The notes: generated by a model not told the origin, from the letters alone. A stretch of DNA of 32,919 nt from Frateuria flava (GCF_017837635.1 NZ_JAGJRS010000012.1:1-32919); one strand, 5' to 3'; positions 23,659 through 32,586 are shown, counted from the first letter of the stretch. Translations and numbers: made by a program.

Positions 23659-24020
23659 GCCCTCTCCCCTCCGGGGAGAGGGTTTGGGTGAGGGGCCGGG
23701 GCTCGCGGGGAAGCTGGCTAATGCGTTCCAACCCCGAGCGCCTGCCCGCTGGCAGGTGGGCCTTTCGCCAGGCCGCCCCCTCACCCCAGCCCTCTCCCCG
23801 GAGGGGAGAGGGAGCCGAGGCGGTAAGGTGTTTCGCCAGTGGCAGGAGTGGCGCCGATCTGAAGCCCTCTCCCCTCCGGGGAGAGGGTTTTGGGTGAGGG
23901 GCCGGGGCTCGCGGGGAAGCTGGTTGGTGCGTCCCAATCCGAAGCGCCTGCCGGCGTGCAGGTGAGCCTTTCGCCAGGCAGTCCCCTCACCCCAGCCCTC
24001 TCCCCGGAGGGGAGGGAGCC
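23659..24020. repeat. Four REP-like palindromes in alternating orientation
   Basis: The 565-bp gap between the porin-like gene and cheW holds hairpin units near 23,661 and 23,867 (CTCTCCCCTCCGGGGAGAG, followed by GGGTGAGGGGCCGGGGCTCG) and, inverted, near 23,782 and 23,990 (CTCACCCCAGCC, then CTCTCCCCGGAGGGGA). The alternating orientation is that of a BIME. No gene is supported in 23,613-24,177. The hairpins could insulate the two halves of the chemotaxis cluster transcriptionally. Confidence 0.82.
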
Positions 24021-24177
24021 GAGACGGCGAAGTCCTTCGCCCATAGGGCGGATGAGCGACACCGATCCGTGACCTGGCGCCCTTTCCCGCCAAGGCCCGC
24101 CTCAAGTTCGCAGCCACGTCGCCGACACAGCCTTGGAAGACGGAATCCCGCAGGCCTCCGTCAAAGGTCATTGCCCC

Positions 24178-24681
24178 ATGTACGCAGACAAACCAGGTGC
24201 ACCATCGGTGCAGCAACTCACTTTCAGCCTGGCAGGTGAGGAATACGGACTGGACATCCTCGCCGTACGCGAAATCCGCGGCTGGACGCCGGTCACCCGC
24301 ATCCCGCAGGCCCCCCACTACGTGCTCGGCGTGCTCGACCTGCGGGGCACGGTCGTGCCGGTGCTCGATCTGCGCCTTCGCTTCGGACTGGTCCGGGACG
24401 AATACCCGCCCACCACGGTCACGGTGATCGTGACGGTGGCAGGGCGTCCGTTCGGCGTGGTCGTCGATGCCGTCTCGGACGTAGTCGACGTCCAGCCCGA
24501 CCAGATCAGGCCGGTGCCGGACATGGGCACCACGGTGGACACCGAATACCTACGGGGACTGACCGCGGTGCAGGGCCGGATGGTGCTGCTGCTGGACGTG
24601 GACAAGCTGTTGCATCCCCAGGATGCGCGAATGCTGGAAGCCGCTTTGCCCGCGGCCGATGAACTAGAAGCCGTGGCCTGA
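24178..24681 (+). CDS. cheW: Chemotaxis coupling protein CheW (2)
   Basis: A 167-residue adaptor with ATG at 24178 (MYADKPGAPSVQQ). Full-length CheW motifs include LTFSLAGEEYGLDILAVREI, TRIPQAPHYVLGVLDLRG, FGVVVDAVSDVVDV, PDMGTTVDTEYLRGLTAVQG and MVLLLDVDKLL. It is highly similar to the copy at 20178 and differs mainly in its N-terminus and a longer C-terminal tail. It opens a tight run of genes through cheB, with an MCP start 12 bases after its stop, and may couple a different set of receptors. Confidence 0.93.
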   Translation: MYADKPGAPSVQQLTFSLAGEEYGLDILAVREIRGWTPVTRIPQAPHYVLGVLDLRGTVVPVLDLRLRFGLVRDEYPPTTVTVIVTVAGRPFGVVVDAVSDVVDVQPDQIRPVPDMGTTVDTEYLRGLTAVQGRMVLLLDVDKLLHPQDARMLEAALPAADELEAVA

Positions 24682-24693
24682 CAGGAACCACCG

Positions 24694-26421
24694 ATGAAAC
24701 TGCCGAAAATCAAATTCAAGATTCCCTCCCTCACCGTGCGCGGCCGGCTGCGGCTGGTCATGGGCATGCTGATGTTGATGCTCGTCGGTGGTGCCGTGAT
24801 CGGCATCGGCTCGATGCAGCTGCAGAACGAGGGTATGCGCACGATGTACGAGGGCGAACTGGTGCCGGCGCAGACCGTCCAGCGCATGCGCTCGACCTCG
24901 CTGATGCAGTTCATCGTGCTGGGCGAGGCCGCCAAGCTGGTCACGCAGGCGCCGCAGCTGAAGCAGAAGCTCGCCGACTACGCTGAGCAGGAGAAGAAGT
25001 TCCTCGAACTGAAAAAGCAGTTCGACGCGGCGCCCAAGAGCGAAAAGGTCGCGGCCGAGTACAAAAAGTACATGTCCTTCGAGGAGGACTACCTCACTGG
25101 CCTGAAGGACATGACCGATGCGCTGAATCAGCACGACGAAGCCGCCGGCGACGTGCTCGACATGGAGGTGCGCCCGCTGATGATGATGCGCCTGGAAGTG
25201 CTCGACAAACTGGTCAACCTGCAGCGCGATGAAGCGCTGGAGGCCTACCAGGCGCAGGTGTCGCGCTTCAAGGTGATCCGCGCGATCAGCATCGGCGCAC
25301 TTACCGCCGGCCTGTTGCTGGCGCTGTGGATGGCGCTCTCGCTTAGCCGTTCGATCATCGGCACGCTGACCTACGCCGGCCGGGTCGCCCGTGAAATCGC
25401 CCAGGGCAAGCTCGGCCACGCCATCGAGGTCAAGCGCAACGACGAGCTGGGCCAGTTGCTGGAAGCGTTCCGCAGCATGGACGAGCGCCTGTCCGCGATC
25501 GTCGGCGAAGTGCGCCAGGGCTCCGGTGCAGTGAGCACCGCCGCCCAGCAGATCGCCCGCGGCAACGACGACCTTTCGCAGCGTACGCAGGAGCAGGCCT
25601 CCAGCCTGGAGGAAACCGCCTCCTCGATGGAGGAGATGACCTCCACCGTCAAGCAGAACGCCGAGAACGCCAGCCACGCCAACCAGCTGGCCCGCGGCGC
25701 CCGCGAGCAGGCCGAGCGCGGAGGCGAAGTGGCCTCGCAGGCGGTGGTGGCGATGAAGGAGATCAACGCCTCCAGCCGCAAGATTTCCGACATCGTCAGC
25801 CTGATCGACGAGATCGCCTTCCAGACCAACCTGCTCTCGCTCAACGCGGCGGTGGAAGCGGCGCGTGCCGGCGAGCAGGGCCGCGGCTTCGCCGTGGTCG
25901 CCACCGAGGTGCGCAACCTGGCGCAGCGCTCGGCCGGTGCGGCCAAGGAGATCAAGGCGCTGATCAACGACAGCGCAGAGAAGGTCAGGACCGGTTCGGA
26001 GCTGGTCGACCAGTCCGGCAAGGCGCTCGCCGAGATCGTCGACAGCGTCAAGAAGGTCACCGACATCGTGGCCGAGATCGCCGCGGCCAGCCAGGAGCAG
26101 TCGGCCGGCATCGACCAGGTCAACCACGCCGTGCTGCAGATGGACGAGATGACCCAGCAGAACGCTGCGCTGGTGGAGGAGGCCGCCGCGGCCGCCCGTG
26201 CCATGCAGGAGCAGGCTGGCGAGCTGTCCCGGCAGGTCGCGTTCTTCCGTCTCGATGGCGACGCCGCGCCGGCGTCCGCGCCGGCGAAGCCGCAGGCCGC
26301 CTCGGTCGTGGCCGAAGCCGAGGCGGTGTTTGCCGCCGTGCGCAACACCCCGGTGCGCGCTGCCCGCGCGGCCGAGCCGGCCGCGGTGACCGCCGATGCC
26401 GGCGCGTGGAAGGAGTTCTGA
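24694..26421 (+). CDS. Methyl-accepting chemotaxis protein, four-helix-bundle sensor
   Basis: A 575-residue receptor. TM1 is at about 19-42 ([20 protein letters not shown]). The periplasmic part (about 43-192) is all-helical and rich in charged heptads ([20 protein letters not shown]), typical of the 4HB/TarH class rather than Cache. TM2 is at about 195-217, followed by HAMP and the signalling domain with tip [20 protein letters not shown]. The cytoplasmic half is nearly the same as in the MCPs at 18387 and 20854. It ends GAWKEF, a tether-like pentapeptide. cheR starts four bases after its stop, so adaptation genes are co-transcribed with it. Confidence 0.93.
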   Translation: MKLPKIKFKIPSLTVRGRLRLVMGMLMLMLVGGAVIGIGSMQLQNEGMRTMYEGELVPAQTVQRMRSTSLMQFIVLGEAAKLVTQAPQLKQKLADYAEQEKKFLELKKQFDAAPKSEKVAAEYKKYMSFEEDYLTGLKDMTDALNQHDEAAGDVLDMEVRPLMMMRLEVLDKLVNLQRDEALEAYQAQVSRFKVIRAISIGALTAGLLLALWMALSLSRSIIGTLTYAGRVAREIAQGKLGHAIEVKRNDELGQLLEAFRSMDERLSAIVGEVRQGSGAVSTAAQQIARGNDDLSQRTQEQASSLEETASSMEEMTSTVKQNAENASHANQLARGAREQAERGGEVASQAVVAMKEINASSRKISDIVSLIDEIAFQTNLLSLNAAVEAARAGEQGRGFAVVATEVRNLAQRSAGAAKEIKALINDSAEKVRTGSELVDQSGKALAEIVDSVKKVTDIVAEIAAASQEQSAGIDQVNHAVLQMDEMTQQNAALVEEAAAAARAMQEQAGELSRQVAFFRLDGDAAPASAPAKPQAASVVAEAEAVFAAVRNTPVRAARAAEPAAVTADAGAWKEF

Positions 26422-26424
26422 GCG

Positions 26425-27300
26425 ATGAATGCGGTCGCCAGCCATGACAACACGATGGCCGGCGTCGCCGGCCCCGTGCTCGGCGACGGCGAGTTCCGGT
26501 TCCTGCGCGAGTTCGTGTACGAGCACTGCGGCATTGCGCTGAGCGAACAGAAGCGCCAGCTGGTGCAGGGGCGCCTGGTGCGCCGCCTGCGCGCGCTGGG
26601 CATGAAGGGCTTCGACGCCTACTGCGAGCTGTTGCGCGCCGATCCGGAAAGCGAGCTGGGCGAGCTGGCCAGCGCGATCAGCACCAACGTCACCTCGTTC
26701 TTCCGTGAGGTGCACCATTTCGAGGTTTTGGCCGACGACCTGCTGCCGCGCTGGCTGGACCAGAAGCGGCGCGAGGGCGACCGCCTGCGCATCTGGTCGG
26801 CCGGCTGCTCCAGCGGCGAGGAACCCTATTCGCTGGCGATGGTGCTGGCCGAGGCGCTGGAGCGCTGCGGCCGCAGCATCGACGCGAAGATCCTGGCAAC
26901 CGACCTGTCGCCCGCGGCGCTGGCCGCCGCGCAGAAGGGCGTCTATCCGGTCGAGCGGCTGGAAGGCGTCAGCGCCGAACGGCGCCGGCGCTGGTTCCTT
27001 CGCGGCGAGGGCGAATACGCCGGCCTGGCCTGCGTGCATCCGAAGCTGCGCGAGCTGGTTACCATCCTGCCGCTCAACCTGCTGCACGAATGGCCCATGC
27101 AGGGGACGTTCGACGCGATTTTCTGCCGTAACGTGGTGATCTATTTCGACCAGCCCACCAAGCAGAAACTGTTCCGCCGCTTTGCGCGGCTGCTGCCCCC
27201 GGGGGCGCCGCTGTTCCTGGGGCACTCCGAGTCCATGCACGGTCTCTCCGACGAGTTCGAACTGATCGGTCGCACCATCTATCGGAAGAAGACTGCATGA
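26425..27300 (+). CDS. cheR: Chemoreceptor methyltransferase CheR
   Basis: A 291-residue SAM-dependent enzyme that methylates receptor glutamates. The N-terminal helical domain (about 20-85) includes GIALSEQKRQLVQGRLVRRL and the conserved TNVTSFFRE. The catalytic domain has the SAM-binding motif WSAGCSSGEEPYSLAMVLAE, ILATDLS, FDAIFCRNVVIYFDQPTKQK and LGHSESMHGL. Length is normal for CheR. Its stop overlaps the cheD start (ATGA), so the two are translationally coupled. The preceding receptors carry C-terminal pentapeptides that could tether it. Confidence 0.95.
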   Translation: MNAVASHDNTMAGVAGPVLGDGEFRFLREFVYEHCGIALSEQKRQLVQGRLVRRLRALGMKGFDAYCELLRADPESELGELASAISTNVTSFFREVHHFEVLADDLLPRWLDQKRREGDRLRIWSAGCSSGEEPYSLAMVLAEALERCGRSIDAKILATDLSPAALAAAQKGVYPVERLEGVSAERRRRWFLRGEGEYAGLACVHPKLRELVTILPLNLLHEWPMQGTFDAIFCRNVVIYFDQPTKQKLFRRFARLLPPGAPLFLGHSESMHGLSDEFELIGRTIYRKKTA

Positions 27301-27947
27301 CCCAGGTTGCCGCGAGCCTGCCTTTCGGCCAGGCGATCGCACCCGCCTTACCCGGTTTCGAACACCTGCGCAGGTTCTGGGACCCGACCCAGCAGTGCGT
27401 CACCGCCAAGGTGCTGCCGGGCGAGTTCTACGTGAGCACGCAGGAGGAGATGATCTCCACCGTGCTGGGCTCATGCATCGCCGCCTGCATCCGCGACAGG
27501 CGCCGGCGCGTGGGCGGCATGAACCACTTCATGCTGCCCGAGCCGGTAGGCGAGCGCGACAGCTGGTCGGCCGCGATCGGCCGCGCCGCACGCTACGGCT
27601 CCGATGCGATGGAGCAATTGATCAACGCCATTCTCAAGGCCGGCGGGCGCCGCGAAGATCTGGAAGTGAAAGTGTTCGGCGGCGGACGCGTGCTGGCGCA
27701 GATGACCGACGTGGGTCGGCGCAACATCGAATTCGTCCAGCGCTACCTGGCGACGGAGCGGCTGGATGTTGCCGCCTCCGATCTGGGCGACGTGTATCCG
27801 CGCCAGGTCCAGTACTTCCCCGCCAGCGGCAAGGTACGCGTGCGCCAGCTACGCGGTACGCGCGATGCGCAGCTGGTCGACGGCGAGCGCGTTTACCTCA
27901 AGCGTTTGGCAAACGATCCGATAAAGGGAGAGGTGGAGCTCTTCTGA
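27297..27947 (+). CDS. cheD: Chemoreceptor glutamine deamidase CheD
   Basis: A 216-residue enzyme that deamidates receptor glutamines and in some species partners with CheC-type phosphatases. The catalytic region is clear: [14 protein letters not shown] with nucleophile Cys60 and GGMNHFMLP with His77; the conserved [12 protein letters not shown] follows. The start overlaps the cheR stop. The C-terminus ends KGEVELF, which matches the end of the short MCP-like protein encoded at 29201 (AGEIELF). No cheC is visible in the window. Confidence 0.93.
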   Translation: MTQVAASLPFGQAIAPALPGFEHLRRFWDPTQQCVTAKVLPGEFYVSTQEEMISTVLGSCIAACIRDRRRRVGGMNHFMLPEPVGERDSWSAAIGRAARYGSDAMEQLINAILKAGGRREDLEVKVFGGGRVLAQMTDVGRRNIEFVQRYLATERLDVAASDLGDVYPRQVQYFPASGKVRVRQLRGTRDAQLVDGERVYLKRLANDPIKGEVELF

Positions 27948-28083
27948 CACGGTGGCGCTGGGCCGTGGGGGCGCGGCATCTGCCGTTCCCGCGGCGCCCA
28001 CCGCAGGCGCAGGCGGATCAACGCCCTCACGACCCAGCGCCATCGCTCCACTTCATTTCAAAGGCAAGCTCGAGACATACGGC

Positions 28084-29184
28084 ATGGATAAGGTGCGAGT
28101 TCTGGTAGTCGACGATTCCGCACTGGTGCGCAAGCTCCTGTCGACCATGCTTGCCTCCGATCCGCAGATCGAGGTGGTCGGCACCGCCGCCGATCCACTG
28201 ATCGCGCGCGACAAGATCAAGCAGTTGAACCCGGACGTGCTGACGCTCGACGTCGAGATGCCGCGCATGGATGGGCTGACCTTCCTCGAAAACCTGATGC
28301 GCCTGCGGCCGATGCCGGTGGTGATGGTGTCCTCGCTGACCGAGCAGGGCGCCGACGTCACCCTGCGGGCGCTGGAACTGGGTGCGGTGGACTTCTTCAC
28401 CAAGCCGTCCAGCGACCTGGCGAACGTGTTCGCGGCCAGTGCGCAGGACATCTGCGCCAAGGTCAAGACCGCCGCGCGCGCGAAGCCCCGCGCGCGCACC
28501 GCAGTGCGCAAGCTCGACGTGGCGCCGCGGCTGTCGGCCGATGCCGTGCTGCCGCTGTCGCAGTCGGCCGGCACGCGCGGCGGCAGCCCGATCATCGCGA
28601 TCGGCGCATCGACCGGCGGTACCGAGGCGATTCGCGCGGTGCTGGAGGCGATGCCGCCGGATGCGCCGCCGGTCGTCATCACCCAGCACATTCCCGCGGC
28701 CTTCAGCGGCCCGTTCGCCACCCGCATGGACAACTGCTCGGCGATGCGCGTGTGCGAGGCGCGCGATGGCCAGCCGATCCAGCAGGGCCACGCCTACATC
28801 GCGCCCGGGGCGCAGCACCTGCTGGTGATGTGGGATGGCGCCAAGTACGTCTGCCGTCTGCACGACGGTCCGCCGGTGAACCGGCACAAGCCCAGCGTCG
28901 ACGTGCTGTTCCGCTCGATGGCGGCCAGCGTGGGCAAGGCGGCGGTCGCCGCGTTGCTCACCGGCATGGGCGACGACGGCGCTCGCGGGCTGCTGGAACT
29001 GTCCCAGGCCGGCGCCGCCACGCTGGTGCAGGACGAAGACACTTCGGTGGTGTGGGGCATGCCCGGCGCCGCCTGGAAGCTCGGCGCCGCCCGCGAAGCG
29101 CTTCCGCTGGACCAGATTGCCGCGCGCCTGCTCAAGCTGGCGCGCCAACCCCTCGACAGCGCGTTACGCGCGGCCACCCTTTGA
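28084..29184 (+). CDS. cheB: Chemoreceptor methylesterase CheB
   Basis: A 366-residue response regulator-esterase. I chose the ATG at 28084 ([20 protein letters not shown]) because it starts exactly at the receiver; a GTG at 27952 in frame would add a 44-residue low-complexity extension. Receiver residues are Asp10-Asp11, phospho-Asp56 (LDVEMP) and the conserved KPSS. The esterase domain (about 175-360) has the catalytic Ser in [12 protein letters not shown], His in [14 protein letters not shown] and Asp in [16 protein letters not shown]. It removes methyl groups and would be activated by CheA. It follows cheD after a 136-bp gap without another gene. Confidence 0.95.
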   Translation: MDKVRVLVVDDSALVRKLLSTMLASDPQIEVVGTAADPLIARDKIKQLNPDVLTLDVEMPRMDGLTFLENLMRLRPMPVVMVSSLTEQGADVTLRALELGAVDFFTKPSSDLANVFAASAQDICAKVKTAARAKPRARTAVRKLDVAPRLSADAVLPLSQSAGTRGGSPIIAIGASTGGTEAIRAVLEAMPPDAPPVVITQHIPAAFSGPFATRMDNCSAMRVCEARDGQPIQQGHAYIAPGAQHLLVMWDGAKYVCRLHDGPPVNRHKPSVDVLFRSMAASVGKAAVAALLTGMGDDGARGLLELSQAGAATLVQDEDTSVVWGMPGAAWKLGAAREALPLDQIAARLLKLARQPLDSALRAATL

Positions 29185-29200
29185 TCACGGAAGAGATTCC

Positions 29201-30382
29201 ATGAACGCCATCCTCTCCTTCTTCCACACCCGCCACCTGGTCGGTCTAGCGGCCAGCGCCGCGGCGCTGCTGGTCAGCCTGCTCTGGCACCCGGCCTGGC
29301 TCGCGCCGGTGCTGGTCATCGCGCTGGCTGCCGTCTGGATCGTCGATGCACGCCGCAGCGCGGCCGCCGCCGAGGTGGTGTTGCCCGAGGCGGTCGATCC
29401 CACGCCGGTACGTGAGGCGCTGGAAGACGTGCGCAGCGCGCTGGTCGACGAGCTCGGCCACGCCACGCGCGAATTGCACCAGGGCCTGGACCTGTTGCGC
29501 GACGCCGTCCAGGAGCTTGGCGGCGGTTTCGATGGCCTGTCGCAGAAGACCGGCCTGCAGCAGTCGCTGCTCAAGCAGATCATCGACGTGCAGAACGGCG
29601 GCGTGTCGGTGCAGGACTTCGCCGCGCGCACGTCCGATCTGCTGGAGCATTTCGTCGGCATGATCGTGCAGATGTCGCGCGAGAGCCTGCGCATCGTCTA
29701 CCGCATCGACGGCATGGCGAAGGAAATGGACGCGGTGTTCGGCCTGCTCAGGAACGTCAACACGATTGCCGAGGAAACCAACCTGCTGGCGCTGAACGCC
29801 TCGATCGAGGCGGCGCGCGCCGGTGAATCCGGCCGCGGCTTCGCGGTGGTCGCCGGCGAGATCCGCAACCTGGCGAGCAACTCCAACCAGTTCAACGAGC
29901 AGATCGGCAGCCACGTCGAGCGCGCCCGCGCCGCGATGGAACAGTTGCGCGGGCTGGTTGGCACGATGGCGTCGCAGGATCTCAACGTGGCGCTGTCGGC
30001 CAAGGGCGGCATCGACGCGATGATGGCGCACGTGACCGAGTCCGATGCGCGCACGAATGCGGTGGCCGACCAGGTGGTGGAGATCAACCGCGGCCTGGGC
30101 TCGGACGTCTCCACCACGATTCGCTCGCTGCAGTTCGAGGACATCCTGAGCCAGCTGCTGCAGCAGACCCGCACCCGCCTGGTCGAACTGCAGGAAGTCA
30201 CCGCCGACTGCACCCGCGACATCGAGGAGCTGGCTTGCAGCCGGATCGACGCCGAGGCGCTGGAAACCCGGGCCCAGCGCGTGCGCGCGCGCCTGGCAGT
30301 GCAGCGCGAGAAGGCCCGCCTGCGCTCGCGCGGCCCCGCGCTGCAGAGCTCGATGGACGCCGGCGAGATCGAGTTGTTCTAA
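29201..30382 (+). CDS. Short MCP-like signalling protein without a periplasmic sensor
   Basis: A 393-residue protein with ATG at 29201. The N-terminus has two closely spaced hydrophobic segments (about 12-28 and 30-48; [17 protein letters not shown] and [15 protein letters not shown]), leaving no room for a periplasmic domain. The signalling hairpin is present ([35 protein letters not shown]), but the flanking coiled-coil is short and the last third is atypical, including [20 protein letters not shown]. It may sense an intracellular signal or act as an adaptor. It ends AGEIELF rather than the WxEF pentapeptide of its neighbours, so it may not tether CheR. It follows cheB by 16 bases. Confidence 0.85.
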   Translation: MNAILSFFHTRHLVGLAASAAALLVSLLWHPAWLAPVLVIALAAVWIVDARRSAAAAEVVLPEAVDPTPVREALEDVRSALVDELGHATRELHQGLDLLRDAVQELGGGFDGLSQKTGLQQSLLKQIIDVQNGGVSVQDFAARTSDLLEHFVGMIVQMSRESLRIVYRIDGMAKEMDAVFGLLRNVNTIAEETNLLALNASIEAARAGESGRGFAVVAGEIRNLASNSNQFNEQIGSHVERARAAMEQLRGLVGTMASQDLNVALSAKGGIDAMMAHVTESDARTNAVADQVVEINRGLGSDVSTTIRSLQFEDILSQLLQQTRTRLVELQEVTADCTRDIEELACSRIDAEALETRAQRVRARLAVQREKARLRSRGPALQSSMDAGEIELF

Positions 30383-30418
30383 AGGAACCGGGAAGCGACC
30401 GTTCCCGTGCTCCAGGGC

Positions 30419-30498
30419 GTCATTCCCGCGAGAGCGGGAATCCATCGTGCTCTGGTGCAGGACGGCCCAAATGGATTCCCGCTTTGGCGGGAATGACG
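30419..30498. repeat. Inverted pair of REP palindromes (ATTCCCGC-type)
   Basis: CGTCATTCCCGCGAGAGCGG (from 30,419) and its mirror GGATTCCCGCTTTGGCGGGA (from about 30,473, ending AATGACGAGC) face each other about 30 bp apart. Each is itself a hairpin (ATTCCCGC...GCGGGAAT). This is a second REP family, different from the CTCACCCCAG type. It lies between the MCP-like gene and the STAS gene and could attenuate transcription. Confidence 0.82.
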
Positions 30499-30516
30499 AG
30501 CAAAACAGAGGCACCC

Positions 30517-30822
30517 ATGAGCATCAACGTCCACCACGACAGCGACACCGACTGCCTGACCCTGCACCTGGGCGAGCACTTCGACTTCAGCATGCACCGC
30601 GACTTCCACGACGCGTGCCTGGGCACCGGGGTCAAGGCACGCAGCTACGTGATCGACCTGGGCGAGGTCACCCGCATGGACAGCTCAGCACTGGGCATGT
30701 TGTTGCTGCTGCGCGAACACGCCGGCGCCGACCGCGCCGAGATCCGCATCGTCAACGCCCGCGACGAACTGCGCGGCACGCTGCGTGTGGCCGGCTTCGA
30801 GAAGCTGTTCGTGCTGCACTGA
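30517..30822 (+). CDS. STAS-domain anti-sigma-antagonist-like protein
   Basis: A 101-residue single STAS domain with ATG at 30517. The fold is complete: DTDCLTLHLGEHFDFSMHRD, YVIDLGEVTRMDSSALGMLL and IRIVNARDELRGTLRVAGFE. The conserved loop has Asp55-Ser56-Ser57 (MDSSALG), so the phosphorylatable serine is present, unlike the STAS gene at 15479. No matching kinase or phosphatase is next to it. A REP pair separates it from the MCP-like gene, but it remains on the chemotaxis strand. Confidence 0.85.
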   Translation: MSINVHHDSDTDCLTLHLGEHFDFSMHRDFHDACLGTGVKARSYVIDLGEVTRMDSSALGMLLLLREHAGADRAEIRIVNARDELRGTLRVAGFEKLFVLH

Positions 30823-30829
30823 ACCCAGC

Positions 30830-31121
30830 GCCCTCTCCCCCTTCCGGGGAGGCGGCCGCAGCTCGGACGCTCTGGCTCCCTCACCCCTTCCGGGGAGGCG
30901 GCCGGAGCTTGGACGCTCTGGCTCCCTCTCCCCTCCGGGGAGAGGGTTGGGGTGAGGGGCCGGGGCTCGCCGGAAACCCCCCGTGCCGGCTGAGCCTTCG
31001 CCGGCCCAACCCACAACGAAAAAGGGCAAAAGCCCGACCTGCCGCATTCGGATCGGACCTCCCCGCGAGCCCCGCCCCGCACACCCGCTCTCTCCCCGAG
31101 GGGAAGAGGGAGCAGAGCGGG
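30830..31121. repeat. REP-like palindrome cluster
   Basis: Decayed and intact copies of the CTCTCCCC/GGGGAGAG family occur at about 30,832-30,856, 30,878-30,900 and 30,925-30,970; the last continues GTGAGGGGCCGGGGCTCG. A degenerate unit near 31,090-31,110 follows. A 37-bp direct repeat with GGGGAGGCGGCCG and GGACGCTCTGGCTCCCTC is tandemly duplicated around 30,857 and 30,895. No gene is supported in this stretch. Confidence 0.75.
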
Positions 31122-31122
31122 C

Positions 31123-31449
31123 TCAGGCCAGCTTGCGCGCAACCGCGTAGAACACCAGATTGCCCAGCCCGGTCGCGCCGGCGAGCACGGCAACTACGCC
31201 CGGGGTCAGGTCCTGCCAGCCGAACGCCTGGATCAGCCCGAAGCCGATCGCCAGCGCCAACAGCACGATGCCCCAATGCAGCGAGGCATGCCGGCGGCGC
31301 AGCTCATCGCCCTGCAGGACCGAACGCACCAGTTCCTCCGAGCCGCCCACCGTGACCATCTGCCGACGCACCCGTGCGTCGACGATCGCCTTGATGGCGT
31401 AGGCAATGCAGACGAACAGGGTAATGGGGATGAGGACATCGAAATTCAT
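31123..31449 (-). CDS. Small inner-membrane protein, divergent from the ECF sigma gene
   Basis: A 108-residue protein with ATG at 31449. Hydrophobic segments are at about 5-23 (VLIPITLFVCIAYAIKAIV), 60-78 (WGIVLLALAIGFGLIQAFG) and 83-103. The intervening cytoplasmic loop has RVRRQMVTVGGSEELVRSVL and QGDELRRRHASLHWG. It resembles the DUF6249-type proteins found next to ECF sigma factors, though I hold that family name lightly. It is transcribed divergently from the sigma gene with 109 bp between starts. Confidence 0.72.
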   Translation of the reverse strand: MNFDVLIPITLFVCIAYAIKAIVDARVRRQMVTVGGSEELVRSVLQGDELRRRHASLHWGIVLLALAIGFGLIQAFGWQDLTPGVVAVLAGATGLGNLVFYAVARKLA

Positions 31450-31558
31450 GGTCTTGGCTCCGTGGTGAAGGGGTTCGGCACAAGAGAGACGACGACCACC
31501 TCGGCGGTTGCATGCCGGCACTTGCAACCGTTGGGCTCCCGCGCGTATCCCAAAGGCG

Positions 31559-32143
31559 ATGGACGAGCGCTCCCCAACCAACCCGGACCGCGAACTGGTC
31601 GATGCCGTGCTGCGCGGCGCGCCTGGCGCGTTCGAGCGCCTCGTGCGTGCTTACCAGGGGCTGTGCTGGCACATCATCTATCGCATGGTGCGTCATCCGG
31701 AGGACGCGCAGGAGCTGTGCCAGGAGACCTTCCTGCGCGTGCACCAGTGCCTGCACCAGTACCGCTACGAGAGCGCGCTGAAATCCTGGATCGGGCAGGT
31801 CGCCTACTCGATCGCGCTGCGCCACCTGCAGCGCAAGCGCATCCCGCTGTTCGAGCCGGTCGCGGACGAGGAGACCGCCTCGCCGCTGGAGAACCTCGGT
31901 AGCGAGTTCGACCTGGAGCAGGCCCTGGGCGACGCGCAGGTCGCGCGCCGCCTGCATGCGGCGATCGACACGCTGCCGCCGGTGCAGCGCGCGGTACTCA
32001 CGCTCTACCATCTGGAAGAGGCCAGCATTCCGGAGATCGCCACGATCACCGGCCTGGCCACCGGCACCATCAAGAGTCACCTGTTCCGCGCCCGCCTGAG
32101 CCTTCGTGGCGTACTGGAAGGCGCGCTGGGAGTTGCCGTATGA
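31559..32143 (+). CDS. ECF-type RNA polymerase sigma factor
   Basis: A 194-residue sigma-70 family protein with ATG at 31559 preceded by AAAGG. Region 2 (about 15-85) has GAFERLVRAYQGLCWHIIYR and DAQELCQETFLRVHQCLHQY, then LKSWIGQVAYSIALRHLQRK. Region 4 (about 130-185) has IDTLPPVQRAVLTLYHLEEA, SIPEIATITGLATGTIKSHL and FRARLSLRG. There is no region 3. The next gene overlaps by four bases and encodes a membrane protein that could be its anti-sigma factor. The stimulus is unknown. Confidence 0.9.
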   Translation: MDERSPTNPDRELVDAVLRGAPGAFERLVRAYQGLCWHIIYRMVRHPEDAQELCQETFLRVHQCLHQYRYESALKSWIGQVAYSIALRHLQRKRIPLFEPVADEETASPLENLGSEFDLEQALGDAQVARRLHAAIDTLPPVQRAVLTLYHLEEASIPEIATITGLATGTIKSHLFRARLSLRGVLEGALGVAV

Positions 32144-32586
32144 GCCACGATCCGCGTTTGCCCGCATCCGACGAGCAGGAATGGTCCGCGCAGGAGCGCG
32201 CGCTTGCCGAGCAGCGCGACGGTGCCGCCGCGGCCGGAGGCGACCTGCGGCTGCGCAGCTATCGCCTGGTGGCCCGGGTGCTGGCCCAGCCGCTGCAGGA
32301 GCAATTGCCACCGGACTTCGCGCGGCAGGTCGCTCGGCGGGCGCAGCAGGCGGCCGAGCCTGCCGATACCCGGCTGGAGCAAGGGTTGCTCACGTTTCTC
32401 GTCGCGTTGATGCTGGTGGCCGGACTGGTTTGGATGCTTGTATCGGGCGACCCGTGGCTGCAGTCCCTCGCCCCCGGCCCGCTCGGCACGCTGGTGGCCG
32501 AGCCGTGGATGTGGGCGCTGGCCGCGTGCCTGGCATTCACCCGTGTTTCCCGCCACTGGTGGCTGCACCGCGACCTGCACGCTTGA
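32140..32586 (+). CDS. Membrane protein, putative anti-sigma partner
   Basis: A 148-residue protein starting in the ATGA overlap with the sigma gene. The cytoplasmic N-terminal part (about 1-85) is charged and helical (RSYRLVARVLAQPLQEQLPP, DFARQVARRAQQAAE). Two hydrophobic segments follow, about 86-103 (LLTFLVALMLVAGLVWML) and 117-134. The C-terminus is basic (RVSRHWWLHRDLHA). The arrangement suits a membrane-bound sigma regulator, but no zinc-binding HxxxCxxC anti-sigma motif is present, so the role is inferred from coupling. Confidence 0.65.
   Translation: MSHDPRLPASDEQEWSAQERALAEQRDGAAAAGGDLRLRSYRLVARVLAQPLQEQLPPDFARQVARRAQQAAEPADTRLEQGLLTFLVALMLVAGLVWMLVSGDPWLQSLAPGPLGTLVAEPWMWALAACLAFTRVSRHWWLHRDLHA

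Noticed and set aside
24664-27342. An 892-codon open frame antisense to the MCP and cheR
   Set aside because: A His/Gly/Arg-rich shadow of well-supported plus-strand genes, with no domain.
31523-31548. ECF-type promoter TGCAACC-N14-CGTAT before the sigma gene
   Set aside because: The -10 would lie only about 10 bases before the ATG, leaving almost no leader and conflicting with the AAAGG ribosome binding site; spacing is also short.
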